A model generated the notes under the pieces. That model did not search any database. It was not told the DNA's origin and was given only the letters and a program-made list of their open reading frames with translations. From positions 1 to 20,248 of the IMG/VR virus record IMGVR_UViG_3300031565_004057: a stretch of 20,248 bases of DNA; one strand, given 5' to 3'. Positions 1 to 9,500 of this stretch are shown here, in pieces. Position 1 is the stretch's first letter, and the number at the start of each line of letters is the position of its first letter. The DNA comes from a virus. The position numbers and the translations under genes were made by a program.

Positions 1-65
1 TCTCTAATATCAGCAGCTACTAAAGAACTCCCATTCACTGGTTTGCTTGCATCGTATGCACACAT
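1..65 (-). CDS. Start of an unidentified tail-tip-proximal protein (partial)
   Basis: An ATG at 65 is preceded by AGGAGGG with a 7-base spacer, the clearest ribosome site near this edge, and lies 12 bases past the stop of the J-like gene. The readable N-terminus is MCAYDASKPVNGSSLVAADIR, after which the window ends. In siphoviruses the gene after J is usually a side-tail-fibre, tip accessory or receptor-recognition protein. That position is the only basis for a guess, because 21 residues show no domain. Confidence 0.6.
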   Translation of the reverse strand, partial: MCAYDASKPVNGSSLVAADIR

Positions 66-77
66 ATTATATCCCTC

Positions 78-3000
78 CTATACACCTATCAGCGTTACGT
101 TACATCGCCCACCAACGTCATTCCCAGCCAAATTAAATAAATTTATAGTAGCGTTGCTTGACGATTGAGCCGTAATTAAAGGAACAAGTGGCGTAGCTCC
201 CACAGATGTTACTGTTATCGCTGGAGTCTCATTAAACCCACTTAATGGGAAACCAGTCCCGCCAGCCGCAACCGTTTGATTAACAAGTCTACCAAATAAA
301 GTTATTACATTGCCTAAAAACGTCATTGTATGGATAATTATTCTATCGCCTGTATTGGTAGTAGCAAGAGCTACTTTAATTTTAAAATATCTAAAACTAT
401 AAAGATTTCCAGCCGCCCTATAAATATCTCCTGTAATTTGTTTTTGCGTTAATGTTTCCCAATTATTATCGTCAAAAGTTGGTGAATTAGCCCCAAAATT
501 TATATTATCCATTGAATATTGTGCTGTTATTGTTGGAGTTGTTGAAGCTGGAGTATCTTCTTCCATTGTAAATCTAAGGGCTAATTGCAATGTCGACAAA
601 CTTCCTATATCATGCGATGAAGAAGTCCAGCTACCTGACGCCTCGGTTGGCACATCCCATGTTCCGGTATCCCAAACTAACCCAGCCTCGTCCCATAAAT
701 CTTCAGTAGCAATTCTTATAGATAGTCCATAGTCTATATGGGTTAAGGCATCTATATTAACAAAAACTCCATTAGATAAATCAACAGCAGTTACATCATG
801 TTCATATTCATCGCCAGCACCAAGAACAGTTTTAACATAATCCATCGCCTGATTTAAGTCGCCATACAGTGTTGATATAAACATATCTGCTGTTATAGTC
901 CCAGCATCAATTACACTTGCATTTAAATATCCTGTTGTTATTTTTCCAGCATCTAAACTTTCTATCTTGGCATTTGTAACAGCTAAATTTTCAATATGCG
1001 CCGTTTGAATAGCAGCTTCTTGAATATAAGCACTTCCAATTACCTGATTGGCAATGGCATTCCAAGCAAGGTCATGGACACCACTTATATTAGTCGCTAT
1101 AATAAACTGGCCATCGGTTAAAGTCGGATTGTTATCTGATGTTGAATAGACAGAAGCAGAGCCGTTCCAATAAATATATTTATTGTTTGTATTGCCAGCC
1201 GCAATAGTATATAAAGCCCCGTTATAATAAAGACTGTGTTCATTCCAAGCTACATAGCCAGCCGAAGGACTGGCATCAGTCCAAGTATCTCCAGAAATAA
1301 TCGGTATTTTAGTAAATATTTTAGAAGATGTAATTGCAAAATCTTCTATATCCGAAGCTTGAATATCTAATCCACTTGTAGTGCCATTAACTGAATTTGT
1401 GGAAGAATAATTTCCAAAAGTATCATAAGCAATTATCTCAAGATAAATAATTGCATTTGAACCATGTGCTGTTTGCTCTGCCGCCGTTAAACTTCTGAAT
1501 ATATTATTGTCTGTTGTGGAAACCCAATCAGACCAAGCATCAGTTTCAACACGTATTCTATAATAATAATAACTAAAATCTATTTCAGAATTTATATTCC
1601 ATGTAAATTTTATTGCCTCCCACCAAGATGCAGCCACCAACCCAGACGGAGCTGCTGGAGCTGAATTTGTTACCGCCAGAGTAGCCGGATGCAAAGACCT
1701 TTTATTTGCCGCCTCATTAAAGCCCCATACTTTTATTGTAAACGTATTTGAGGCAGTCGTATTATCAGCCACATTTTTTTCAAAAGTATAAACATAGGCA
1801 TTATCAGCAATAATTTCTTTGCGAACTTGAACACCACCAACATGAATCTCAACCCAGTATTTATAATAAACATCGTCATACCATTCACCGGCTCCAAGAA
1901 CTTCTTGCCCTGCCGGAAGATGCCCTGCCCCAGAAGTTAAGCTGCCTTTTCGCCATACAAACTTGGCATCTTTTTTTGTAAATATAGTTGTGTTTAAGGT
2001 GGTTTCACCATCTAATCTTAGACCGTTTATATCTGGTGGAATAAAGTTTACATCAGTAATAGTAATATTATCTGTAACCGGAGAAAGATTGGCAAACCCC
2101 ATACGGTTATAGGCAATTACCTTCACATAATAAATCTGACCTGGTTTTGTTCCAAGTACTTCGATATTGCTATTTGTGGTAATCCCAGTTCGATATGGCC
2201 ACCAGCTTAGACTATCCATACTTAAATGCACATCGGCATAACTGAAATTAAGGTTTGCCTGCGGGATATTAAAAGAAATATAAAATCCAGGTTTATTGCT
2301 CATTTCAGTTAAGTCTAAATCAGTTACATTATCCGGTGGGTCTGTTGGATTAGGCAGTGTCGTATATTTTGGGTCTGGTAAACTTACACCAGTTGTATCA
2401 AGATATTTATTTGCGCTTTCTTCAGCTAAAATAAGGCTGCATATATTTTTATCTTTTAAGGTCATTTGTTTGACTTTAAAAGGCTTTGAATCAACATCGG
2501 TAGCACCATAAGAAAAGACAGAATCAGTTAATGGTACAGATGTAAATGTTCCTGATATGTTTATTGTACGGCTATTGTTTGTAACTGATGTAACCGTTTT
2601 AACTTCAAGGCTTCCATCAGATAGACGGACTCTAATAGTGTAGCCAGCAGTATAAGTAATATCAATATTAGTGGTAACAGAACTGTTTGTCGCTGATACA
2701 ACCCTTCCGCCAACGCCCCATGCAAGCAGATCGTTTTGAACCTGAACCGTATCCCATAGTTCACAATGGATAGCATCTAAATCGCAATCGAATTCATGGG
2801 TTTTAGTAACATGTTTACCACAATTTAAGTAATATTTGCCAGTTCTTAAACCCTCAGAAGCCCTTACAGTACCCTGTGCGTTTACAGTTTCTTGCCTTAA
2901 CGGCTTTACAGATGTCCATTCAGTTTCATCAACAATAGGAATCGAGTTTAAGTTATAACTTCGATAGGGATCTGCATATTGAACATCTACATAATTAGGA

Positions 3001-4742
3001 ATTGCACTTGCTTTTAAATAAACTGTTTTAAGAGTCTTTGGAATAATATTGCTTTCGTTAAATAACTGGATAGGTGTTTTTGCCCTGTCAATTACAGGCT
3101 TATAAACTCCATTACTCCATATAATATCACCCCTGAAACAGCGAGATAATAATTTTTTTGCAGATGGTGCGGCCATAAAGCGAGATATTGGCAAATCCAT
3201 TTCAAATCTATGCTCAGTACCACCATCAAAATCTGTTACAAGTTCCCAGCAATATCGTGCTTCAATAGCCGCATTAGCATTATCAAAATCACTATTATCA
3301 ATATATTCACCAAGCCCATAACGTCTATTGGTTATAAAATCACGAGAACACCAAATTGGATGTCTGCTCCATTGCCTTACATAATTGCCTGTATCAGTAC
3401 AAGTTGTATCACCTGAGATTAATTTATATGTGCTGGCAGTATCATCCCAATAGCAACTGTCATAATTTTGTGTTACCGAAGCTATCTGTAAATCTGGAAC
3501 CATTACCTTTTTGCCACGAACCAAGACAGTTACATTTGGAATTGTCCCAGATAATTGGTCTGTTGCCTGTATTTTTAATGCCAATAACGCACTATTTCTA
3601 TAAGCAATATTTTCGTAAACTGTTTCAGTAACACCACTTAGATATAAATCTCCACCCTTTTTAAAACTGGTATATTCCGGTGTTTCACGAGTTATACGAA
3701 TATTATATTGTCCGGCGGTTAAATTGGAGATTTTTTTATATTCATATACAACTGTCTTTGATTTATTTGTTATTGTGTATGTTCCATTAACAGTCCAAGA
3801 GCCTGCTCCAACAACCTGATATTCTACTTTATAAACAACGCTATTTTCGTTTACATTGCCTTGGTCGTCTTGGGCAAATAAAGTTGGGCATGTTAATTGC
3901 AGTTCAGCTTCTTCAATATCTGTTCCGGTTGTAGTATATGTAAGCTGAGTGCCTTTGGTTATTTTACGACCATCAGAATAAAAAGTACTGGTATTATGGA
4001 ACCCATCTATTACAGTTTGATTATATGTGCCAAGCCTATAATCCCATGTACAGTTGGTATAATTGGTATAAGCCTGCCCATTGATCTCAACATAAGGCGT
4101 ATCGGATGTAGACGTACATACGCCTGATTCATCGGCCTTCATTATACCGGATATCTCGCCTTCACCAAGATTGATAAGCAGGTTCAGATAGTTTTTATCA
4201 CCGTCTGAACTGGTGTATGACATTATCAACGTTCCAGAAATAATATGCTGACCATATAATACCGATACAGGCCCATCAGGTTGTGTTACTAATCTTGCGC
4301 CATCCCATCCGTAATTTGGGTCAGCTCCAGCAGTGTCAGGCAAGCCAGGTATTTGTGGCACATCGGGTGGAAAAAGTAGGCCATCTGCTACGGAACCAAT
4401 TGCATATCCAATTGCAGCATATTTAAGTGCCAACATTGCAGCGGCTTGCCATGTAAATACTGGAGCCCAAATAACAAGAGCAATCCCAATAGCCGCCCCA
4501 ATCCAAGGCAATGCACCTTTATTTGGGTCTGGCACAACACGAATATCATCAAAATGTTCTAACTTATAAATATACCAATCATCTGGAGAAATCATTACAT
4601 CGTTCACATAAACAATTACACATTCACCATGCAATTCTTTACATGCAAATAATGCTTTACTTAAAGTCTCTTGAGATGTCGATTTCTCTAAAAGAACTTC
4701 ATCGGTTAAAAGTGATTTATATATTGTTAGTTTAGCGGTCAT
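78..4742 (-). CDS. Central tail-tip / host-specificity protein (lambda J-like, TipJ type) with fused I-like N-terminus
   Basis: This 1554-residue protein is the tail hub that closes the tube and contacts the receptor. Residues 1-75 look like the ubiquitin-like fold of tail assembly protein I (pattern vYVND...W...DDIRVVPDP). A hydrophobic, glycine-rich stretch at about 80-125 follows, as in lambda I. From about 143 the J core begins (YGWDGARLV...GPVSVLYGQ...LGEGEISGI). Two or three fibronectin-III-like domains lie at about 800-1130, for example around PAAPSGLVAASWWEAIKFTW. Then comes the hydrophobic helical repeat typical of J C-termini (IQTAHIENLAVTNAKIESLDAGKI written in pieces: AHIENLAVTNAKI, then SLDAGKITTGYL). 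The last 300 residues are beta-rich and unrecognised, and are probably the receptor-facing part. The start overlaps the K-like gene by 11 bases, as in lambda-type tip operons. The family assignment is strong; the domain limits are approximate. Confidence 0.9.
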   Translation of the reverse strand: MTAKLTIYKSLLTDEVLLEKSTSQETLSKALFACKELHGECVIVYVNDVMISPDDWYIYKLEHFDDIRVVPDPNKGALPWIGAAIGIALVIWAPVFTWQAAAMLALKYAAIGYAIGSVADGLLFPPDVPQIPGLPDTAGADPNYGWDGARLVTQPDGPVSVLYGQHIISGTLIMSYTSSDGDKNYLNLLINLGEGEISGIMKADESGVCTSTSDTPYVEINGQAYTNYTNCTWDYRLGTYNQTVIDGFHNTSTFYSDGRKITKGTQLTYTTTGTDIEEAELQLTCPTLFAQDDQGNVNENSVVYKVEYQVVGAGSWTVNGTYTITNKSKTVVYEYKKISNLTAGQYNIRITRETPEYTSFKKGGDLYLSGVTETVYENIAYRNSALLALKIQATDQLSGTIPNVTVLVRGKKVMVPDLQIASVTQNYDSCYWDDTASTYKLISGDTTCTDTGNYVRQWSRHPIWCSRDFITNRRYGLGEYIDNSDFDNANAAIEARYCWELVTDFDGGTEHRFEMDLPISRFMAAPSAKKLLSRCFRGDIIWSNGVYKPVIDRAKTPIQLFNESNIIPKTLKTVYLKASAIPNYVDVQYADPYRSYNLNSIPIVDETEWTSVKPLRQETVNAQGTVRASEGLRTGKYYLNCGKHVTKTHEFDCDLDAIHCELWDTVQVQNDLLAWGVGGRVVSATNSSVTTNIDITYTAGYTIRVRLSDGSLEVKTVTSVTNNSRTINISGTFTSVPLTDSVFSYGATDVDSKPFKVKQMTLKDKNICSLILAEESANKYLDTTGVSLPDPKYTTLPNPTDPPDNVTDLDLTEMSNKPGFYISFNIPQANLNFSYADVHLSMDSLSWWPYRTGITTNSNIEVLGTKPGQIYYVKVIAYNRMGFANLSPVTDNITITDVNFIPPDINGLRLDGETTLNTTIFTKKDAKFVWRKGSLTSGAGHLPAGQEVLGAGEWYDDVYYKYWVEIHVGGVQVRKEIIADNAYVYTFEKNVADNTTASNTFTIKVWGFNEAANKRSLHPATLAVTNSAPAAPSGLVAASWWEAIKFTWNINSEIDFSYYYYRIRVETDAWSDWVSTTDNNIFRSLTAAEQTAHGSNAIIYLEIIAYDTFGNYSSTNSVNGTTSGLDIQASDIEDFAITSSKIFTKIPIISGDTWTDASPSAGYVAWNEHSLYYNGALYTIAAGNTNNKYIYWNGSASVYSTSDNNPTLTDGQFIIATNISGVHDLAWNAIANQVIGSAYIQEAAIQTAHIENLAVTNAKIESLDAGKITTGYLNASVIDAGTITADMFISTLYGDLNQAMDYVKTVLGAGDEYEHDVTAVDLSNGVFVNIDALTHIDYGLSIRIATEDLWDEAGLVWDTGTWDVPTEASGSWTSSSHDIGSLSTLQLALRFTMEEDTPASTTPTITAQYSMDNINFGANSPTFDDNNWETLTQKQITGDIYRAAGNLYSFRYFKIKVALATTNTGDRIIIHTMTFLGNVITLFGRLVNQTVAAGGTGFPLSGFNETPAITVTSVGATPLVPLITAQSSSNATINLFNLAGNDVGGRCNVTLIGV

Positions 4743-5139
4743 AATGCCTGTAATATCCTGTTATGGCTTTCCCCCATGTTGGATGCACTAAACTCTCAAC
4801 ACGAGATTCTTGATTTAACGGACTATGCAAAAAGTTATTAAAATCTGGCAAAACAATCCCAAGATGGTGTTCGATTTTATGGCCTGGCAATCTAAACCCA
4901 ACCACACAATAGGATTCAGGCTTTTCTATCTTTTGCCATTGCGACCTGTATTTTTCCTGAATATAATTAAATCCTTTTTTATCCCAGTTTTCATCATACC
5001 TATAATCAAAAAGATAAATATTAAATTCCTGTTTATAAAAAAGCCTTATAAGCCCATAACAATTAACACCAAGAGTATCATTACCTTTGTGCTTATATGG
5101 AATGCCAAGATATTTACTTGTATCAATAATCTCTTTCAT
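4732..5139 (-). CDS. NlpC/P60-type tail-tip peptidase (lambda K-like)
   Basis: This 135-residue protein has the NlpC/P60 cysteine-peptidase layout: C27 in GVNCYGLIRLFY as nucleophile, H92 in EHHLGIVL as general base, and H105 in NNFLHS as likely third residue. In lambda-type phages K sits between L and I/J and is thought to cut peptidoglycan locally or process tip proteins during assembly or DNA entry. Lambda K also has an N-terminal JAMM metallopeptidase domain. This protein is only the NlpC half, as in many siphoviruses. It starts 3 bases after the L-like stop with only a weak GAG ribosome site, so it is probably translationally coupled. The middle of the gene is very A+T-rich (30 G+C in the 120 bases at 4921-5040). 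Confidence 0.88.
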   Translation of the reverse strand: MKEIIDTSKYLGIPYKHKGNDTLGVNCYGLIRLFYKQEFNIYLFDYRYDENWDKKGFNYIQEKYRSQWQKIEKPESYCVVGFRLPGHKIEHHLGIVLPDFNNFLHSPLNQESRVESLVHPTWGKAITGYYRHYDR

Positions 5140-5142
5140 GTT

Positions 5143-5787
5143 TTAAAATCTCACTTTCCTTGTTCCGATTCCAGGGAATCCGCCAAAATTAATAACATTG
5201 CTTTTAGAGGCACATGCGTCTTTTGTATGCCTGCAAGTTGATTCAGCCCCAACATATTGGCATGTACTGGCATTTCTGTATTTATACTGACATTGATCTC
5301 GCCTCATACGCCTCACCGGAACAGTTACGTCTGCCGCAGCACCTTTAGAAGTTAATTCAAACAATGCTGTTTCTTCACCATGATCAATAGCAGCCCCATC
5401 AATATAAAATGTATTAACCATACAAGCAGAAGCATTTGCCAATTCATCTGCCGAGGTCATAATATATCTTATTCTGTTACGCCTTAAAGCATCATTGCTT
5501 TCAATATAAGATACAATTGTTTGGTCAACTGCCCCAACATTTATTTGCAATGCCGGAACTTTTGTGCCATCATCGGATTCAAGATCACCAACTGCTATCG
5601 GTGCTGGTGTATAGTCTTGAACCGTATCAGTATTTGGTTTAAAATAACTTACAGTAGCATTGAAATCAGTCCAGTATTCATATAATGCTGGGCTTGCCTG
5701 CACCTGAACTTCAAAAAGCCCACGCATACCATCGTTTTCAAGTTGTACTGCTCTAAATCTTAAAGAGGCGTTGTAATTTCTTGCCAT
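5143..5787 (-). CDS. Minor tail protein, lambda L-like, predicted iron-sulfur cluster protein
   Basis: The 214-residue protein ends in a cysteine-rich domain: C166, C176, C185 and C192 in the pattern CQYKY...TCQYVG...TCRHTKDAC, followed by NFGGFPG at 200-206. This is the signature of lambda L, whose four C-terminal cysteines bind a [4Fe-4S] cluster at the tail tip. The N-terminal 150 residues are a beta-rich domain of the type that forms hub rings. It lies between the M-like gene (6-base gap) and the K-like gene (3-base gap), exactly the lambda order M-L-K. The cysteine pattern and NFGG motif are seen directly. Cluster binding is inferred from the family. Confidence 0.88.
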   Translation of the reverse strand: MARNYNASLRFRAVQLENDGMRGLFEVQVQASPALYEYWTDFNATVSYFKPNTDTVQDYTPAPIAVGDLESDDGTKVPALQINVGAVDQTIVSYIESNDALRRNRIRYIMTSADELANASACMVNTFYIDGAAIDHGEETALFELTSKGAAADVTVPVRRMRRDQCQYKYRNASTCQYVGAESTCRHTKDACASKSNVINFGGFPGIGTRKVRF

Positions 5788-5793
5788 AAGTTA

Positions 5794-6579
5794 TTAAGTT
5801 CCAGTCCCACGTTGAACAAATTCAATTTGACCACTATAATATGGCCCATAGTTATCACTACCTTCTGTGTTAAAATCACCAGTTGGTTCAAGCCCAAGCT
5901 CATCAGCAGAATAATGACATTTATATACCGGCAATACAAATTTTTCCCATGCTCTTTCATACGATAATACAGGGCTGGCAGCTAAAGTAAGCCGCCTTAA
6001 GCTTGTGTTAATAGATGCTATTGTGGTATGCACATATTGATAAATATCATAAGCACCAGCAACAGGAGTTCCAGATGTTATTGTAAGCGTATTTTCTGTA
6101 TTTACACTTGCACTATATTCGGTTCCAACGCTATCCATTATCTTATGCTTTTGCCATTCATTTGTAGTCCATGCTTTGCTTTTATCTGTAACAACAAGAT
6201 TTGATACCGTATTATTATTCCCATAGTCCCCACTGTTTTGCCATAAAACAATGTTATTCCCACCATCACCAGAATTTACACTAAATCCTTGTGTGTTATT
6301 TATAGTAACATGCAACCCTGATATAGCACTAATTGGTCTTGGATTACTCCAGTCAATCACATAAAAACTTGTAACCCCACCATCCACACTTCTAAAATGG
6401 TTATTAATAATACGATATTGTCTTGCTGAAAGTGTGTCAAAGATGTATGTTATTCTATGGTATACATCATATTTCTTTCGGGCTGCTATAACTTGTTGCC
6501 CCAATACGTTTCTAACAGTTGTTCGTACTGGTATTCTCGAACACATATCGGGCTGTATAAATGGAAAAAAAGTTGGCAT
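5794..6579 (-). CDS. Distal tail / minor tail protein (lambda M position)
   Basis: This 261-residue protein lies directly after the tape measure (9-base gap) and before L, where lambda M or Dit-type distal tail proteins are found. The N-terminus reads as a tail-tip ring protein (SRIPVRTTVRNVLGQ, ITYIFDTLSARQYRIINNHF: 'load to a fixed length, replace the template' style). The middle (about 85-180) is a serine/asparagine/threonine-rich beta segment that may be an inserted domain. The C-terminus (YSGQIEFVQRGT) closes the beta-sandwich. Start ATG at 6579 follows AAGGGGA with a spacer of about 12 bases, inside the tape-measure stop region. I am confident it is a tip structural protein. The exact family (DUF2460-, M- or Dit-like) is not settled by eye. 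Confidence 0.72.
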   Translation of the reverse strand: MPTFFPFIQPDMCSRIPVRTTVRNVLGQQVIAARKKYDVYHRITYIFDTLSARQYRIINNHFRSVDGGVTSFYVIDWSNPRPISAISGLHVTINNTQGFSVNSGDGGNNIVLWQNSGDYGNNNTVSNLVVTDKSKAWTTNEWQKHKIMDSVGTEYSASVNTENTLTITSGTPVAGAYDIYQYVHTTIASINTSLRRLTLAASPVLSYERAWEKFVLPVYKCHYSADELGLEPTGDFNTEGSDNYGPYYSGQIEFVQRGTGT

Positions 6580-6588
6580 TTATTATTA

Positions 6589-9500
6589 TTATCCCCTTCC
6601 TGCTCTTGGGTCACGTCTTCCACGAGCATAAGCACCGGCATTAAGGCTTATATCACTTATAGCACCAGCACCACGTTTGCGAAGTGCTAAATCTATGCTT
6701 TCAGAGTCCATTGCATAAATATAAGTATAATTTTTATTAACTGTTTGCTGCGCTTGCCCCTGTGGTAATCGGCCTGTTTCATTTGCATAATTAAGCGCCG
6801 CAACTCCAATGCTTCTTGCAGAACTATCTTTAATAACATATTCATTGTCTTTTAAAATTCTCATTGTTTCATCTGATTTTAAATTGGGGCCACCTGAATG
6901 CATTTTCTTAATTAAGCCGCCTTCATGAGTATAGATAAGATCGCTGGGGACATTACCAATCCCGATATCTCCACCTCCAGCACCCAAGTAGCCTGCCGCT
7001 GCACCCAATATAGTACCGAATGTTCCCCGTCCTCCTTTACCGCCCATATCGCCAACTGCTTGAAACATTAACCATTTTGCAGCCATATCAGCAATCATAC
7101 GCTTTACAGAGGTTGTAAAAGCCCGCCAATAATCTCCAGCCGATTTAAGTTCACCCATCATAGAATCAAAAAAGACATCGGAAAGAGTGTCACTCATGGC
7201 TGCCGCTGTATTTTTAGTCAAATCTTTCCATGTCTCATATTCATTAGCAAGTTCTTTGCCAAATTCTTTTAAGCCGTCAAGCATACCACGAGCGTAATCG
7301 GATGGGTCTATTGGTTTTGTTTTATCTTCGACGACTCCAGATTGCGCCTGAAGTTCTTTTATTTTTAGAATTAATGCTGCAATTCTTTCTGCTTCTTTTT
7401 GTATGGCAGGTGTTTGTTCTGTTTCTATAGATAATTTTTTATAATAATCTTCAGCCTCTTTTAATAAATCAGAGTACATTTTTTTACGGGCTTTGTTTTC
7501 TAACTCCCATAATTTTATTTTTTTATCATATCCATCTTCTTCGGCATCAATTAATGCTTTGGCTAAATTCTCTTGAAATTTCTCATAATCTTCGTAAAGC
7601 TTTCCAACTGTTTTTATCGAATCGGCTTCCGCATCTTCTCTGTCCTTAACGCTTTTTTCTAAATCTTTTAAGGCCTTATCCTTTATCTTCTGCCTATCAG
7701 CATCAGCTTTTTCACTTGCGGCAGTAAGTTTTTCTTCTGCTGCAATATATTTATCAGCTAAATCAAGCATACGTTTATATCGGTCACTATCTTGATCGAG
7801 TGAGCCTCCTGAAAGTTCCCATGCTTTAAAAGCTTCAAAAAATTCTTCTTCAAGGCTTTTAGCAGCCTTTCTTAAAAGCTCAACGTCCTTAAACCCTTCT
7901 CTAAAAAAAGATAAAATATTTTCTGCTTTAACTGTTGGCCTGATAATCATATCAAGCATTATGTCTTTAAGAGTTGAAACTGGGCCAACAATAGCATCCA
8001 TAGACATCCCAGTTTTTTTCAATAATTCATCTATAAGCCCTGTAATTATAGATAACTCTCCCCGTAACTTTAGCCATGCTTCAGTCCCACGCCCACCTTG
8101 TTGCTCTATTTTTTTCATTTTCTCAACAAGAGCATCTTGTTCTTTGTTTAACGCTACAAGCGTTTTTAAAGTTTTAGTATCTTTTGTTTCAACACCTTCA
8201 ACCCCAAATAAACCACCAGCTCCAAGAACTCTCTCTACAAATTTAAAATAAGATTCATATTTTTTCTTTTCGTCTTTTTCATATTCTTTAAATATAGCTT
8301 TTGCTTCTTCGGTAGCCCCTTTTAGATCACCTACTATAAGTTTTCTCCACTGGATAGACGCAGTAGCAGCCATAAAAGCACCTATTTTCAATGATACCAA
8401 ATCAAGAAAAGTTGTAATAGTTGCGAAGCCAATACCAAATACTTGGATCATTGCTTTTACAAGAGCTACAGGGCTTTCCATAGCCCCCCCAGCCCTTGTA
8501 GCAGCTATAGCAATTTCATCAAAGATTGATTTTATTTGTTTAAGTTGGCTGTCTAACCCTTCCATCATGATTTTATTCATTTCAAGGGCACGATTTGTTC
8601 CGGTAACAGAATCTTTATGGTCATCCCATACCTTTACATTATCCACCATCAAAGCTAAGGTCATGGCAACTCGTCTTTGTGTGCCAGAAAATGCATCAGT
8701 AACTTTAAACCCAGCATCAGATAATCTTTTCAACGAATCTTCGAGCTTTCTGCCTCTTCTGATTGTTATATCTGAAAACGCAAGTGGCGTTGGCAACCTT
8801 TTTAAAACCTTACTAAATTTATCTGTTCCTTGAGTTAATACAGCCAATACCCCACGAAAAGATGTACCAATTGTAGAAGCTTTTAGACCTCTATCACTTA
8901 AAACTCCAAGCCATGCAACTGTATCTTCAAGAGATATATTAAATTGATATGCCGCAACACCCATATAGTTCATGGCTGTTCTCATTTTATCAATCTGTAA
9001 TTTAGATTCTGAAATACCTGCTGCAAGAACATTGGAAATACGCATAGCTTCTGTAGCTGGAAGATTGTATGCCCTCATAACTGTTGTCATAAGATCTGCT
9101 ACATCTTTTAATTCAGCACCAGTAGCAGATGCCAATAAAGCAACAGCCCCAATCGAATTGGTTATTTCTTTCGCACTTAATCCAGCTTGTCCCATTACGG
9201 TTGCTGCACTAATCATATCGGCTGCAAAAAATTTAGTTCTTACAGAAGCATCTCTAATGGCATCCGACATCATCACCATTTCATCTGCGGTTGCTCTGGT
9301 TATAGCTTCTAATGCCTTTAACCCTTGGTGAAAGGCAACAACATCTTTAAGCCCTTGGATAATTGCACCCAATGTTCCAAATATTACTGCACCAGATGCA
9401 ATCCACGCCATTTGTGATAACATCATGTATTTAAAACCAGCACCCCATCTTTCTTGTGCACGCCTTGCATCACCCATCGCACTCGTTTGTTTTCTAACCT

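Noticed and set aside
66-71. Perfect TATAAT just before the ATG at 65 as a promoter
   Set aside because: It directly abuts the start codon, so transcription would begin inside the gene without its ribosome site; it is probably A+T-rich spacer.
8972-9331. Plus-strand open frames, here and at 2296, 3356, 4825, 7961 and 9958
   Set aside because: They lie wholly inside strongly supported minus-strand genes, lack ribosome sites and encode no recognisable pattern; they are shadows.
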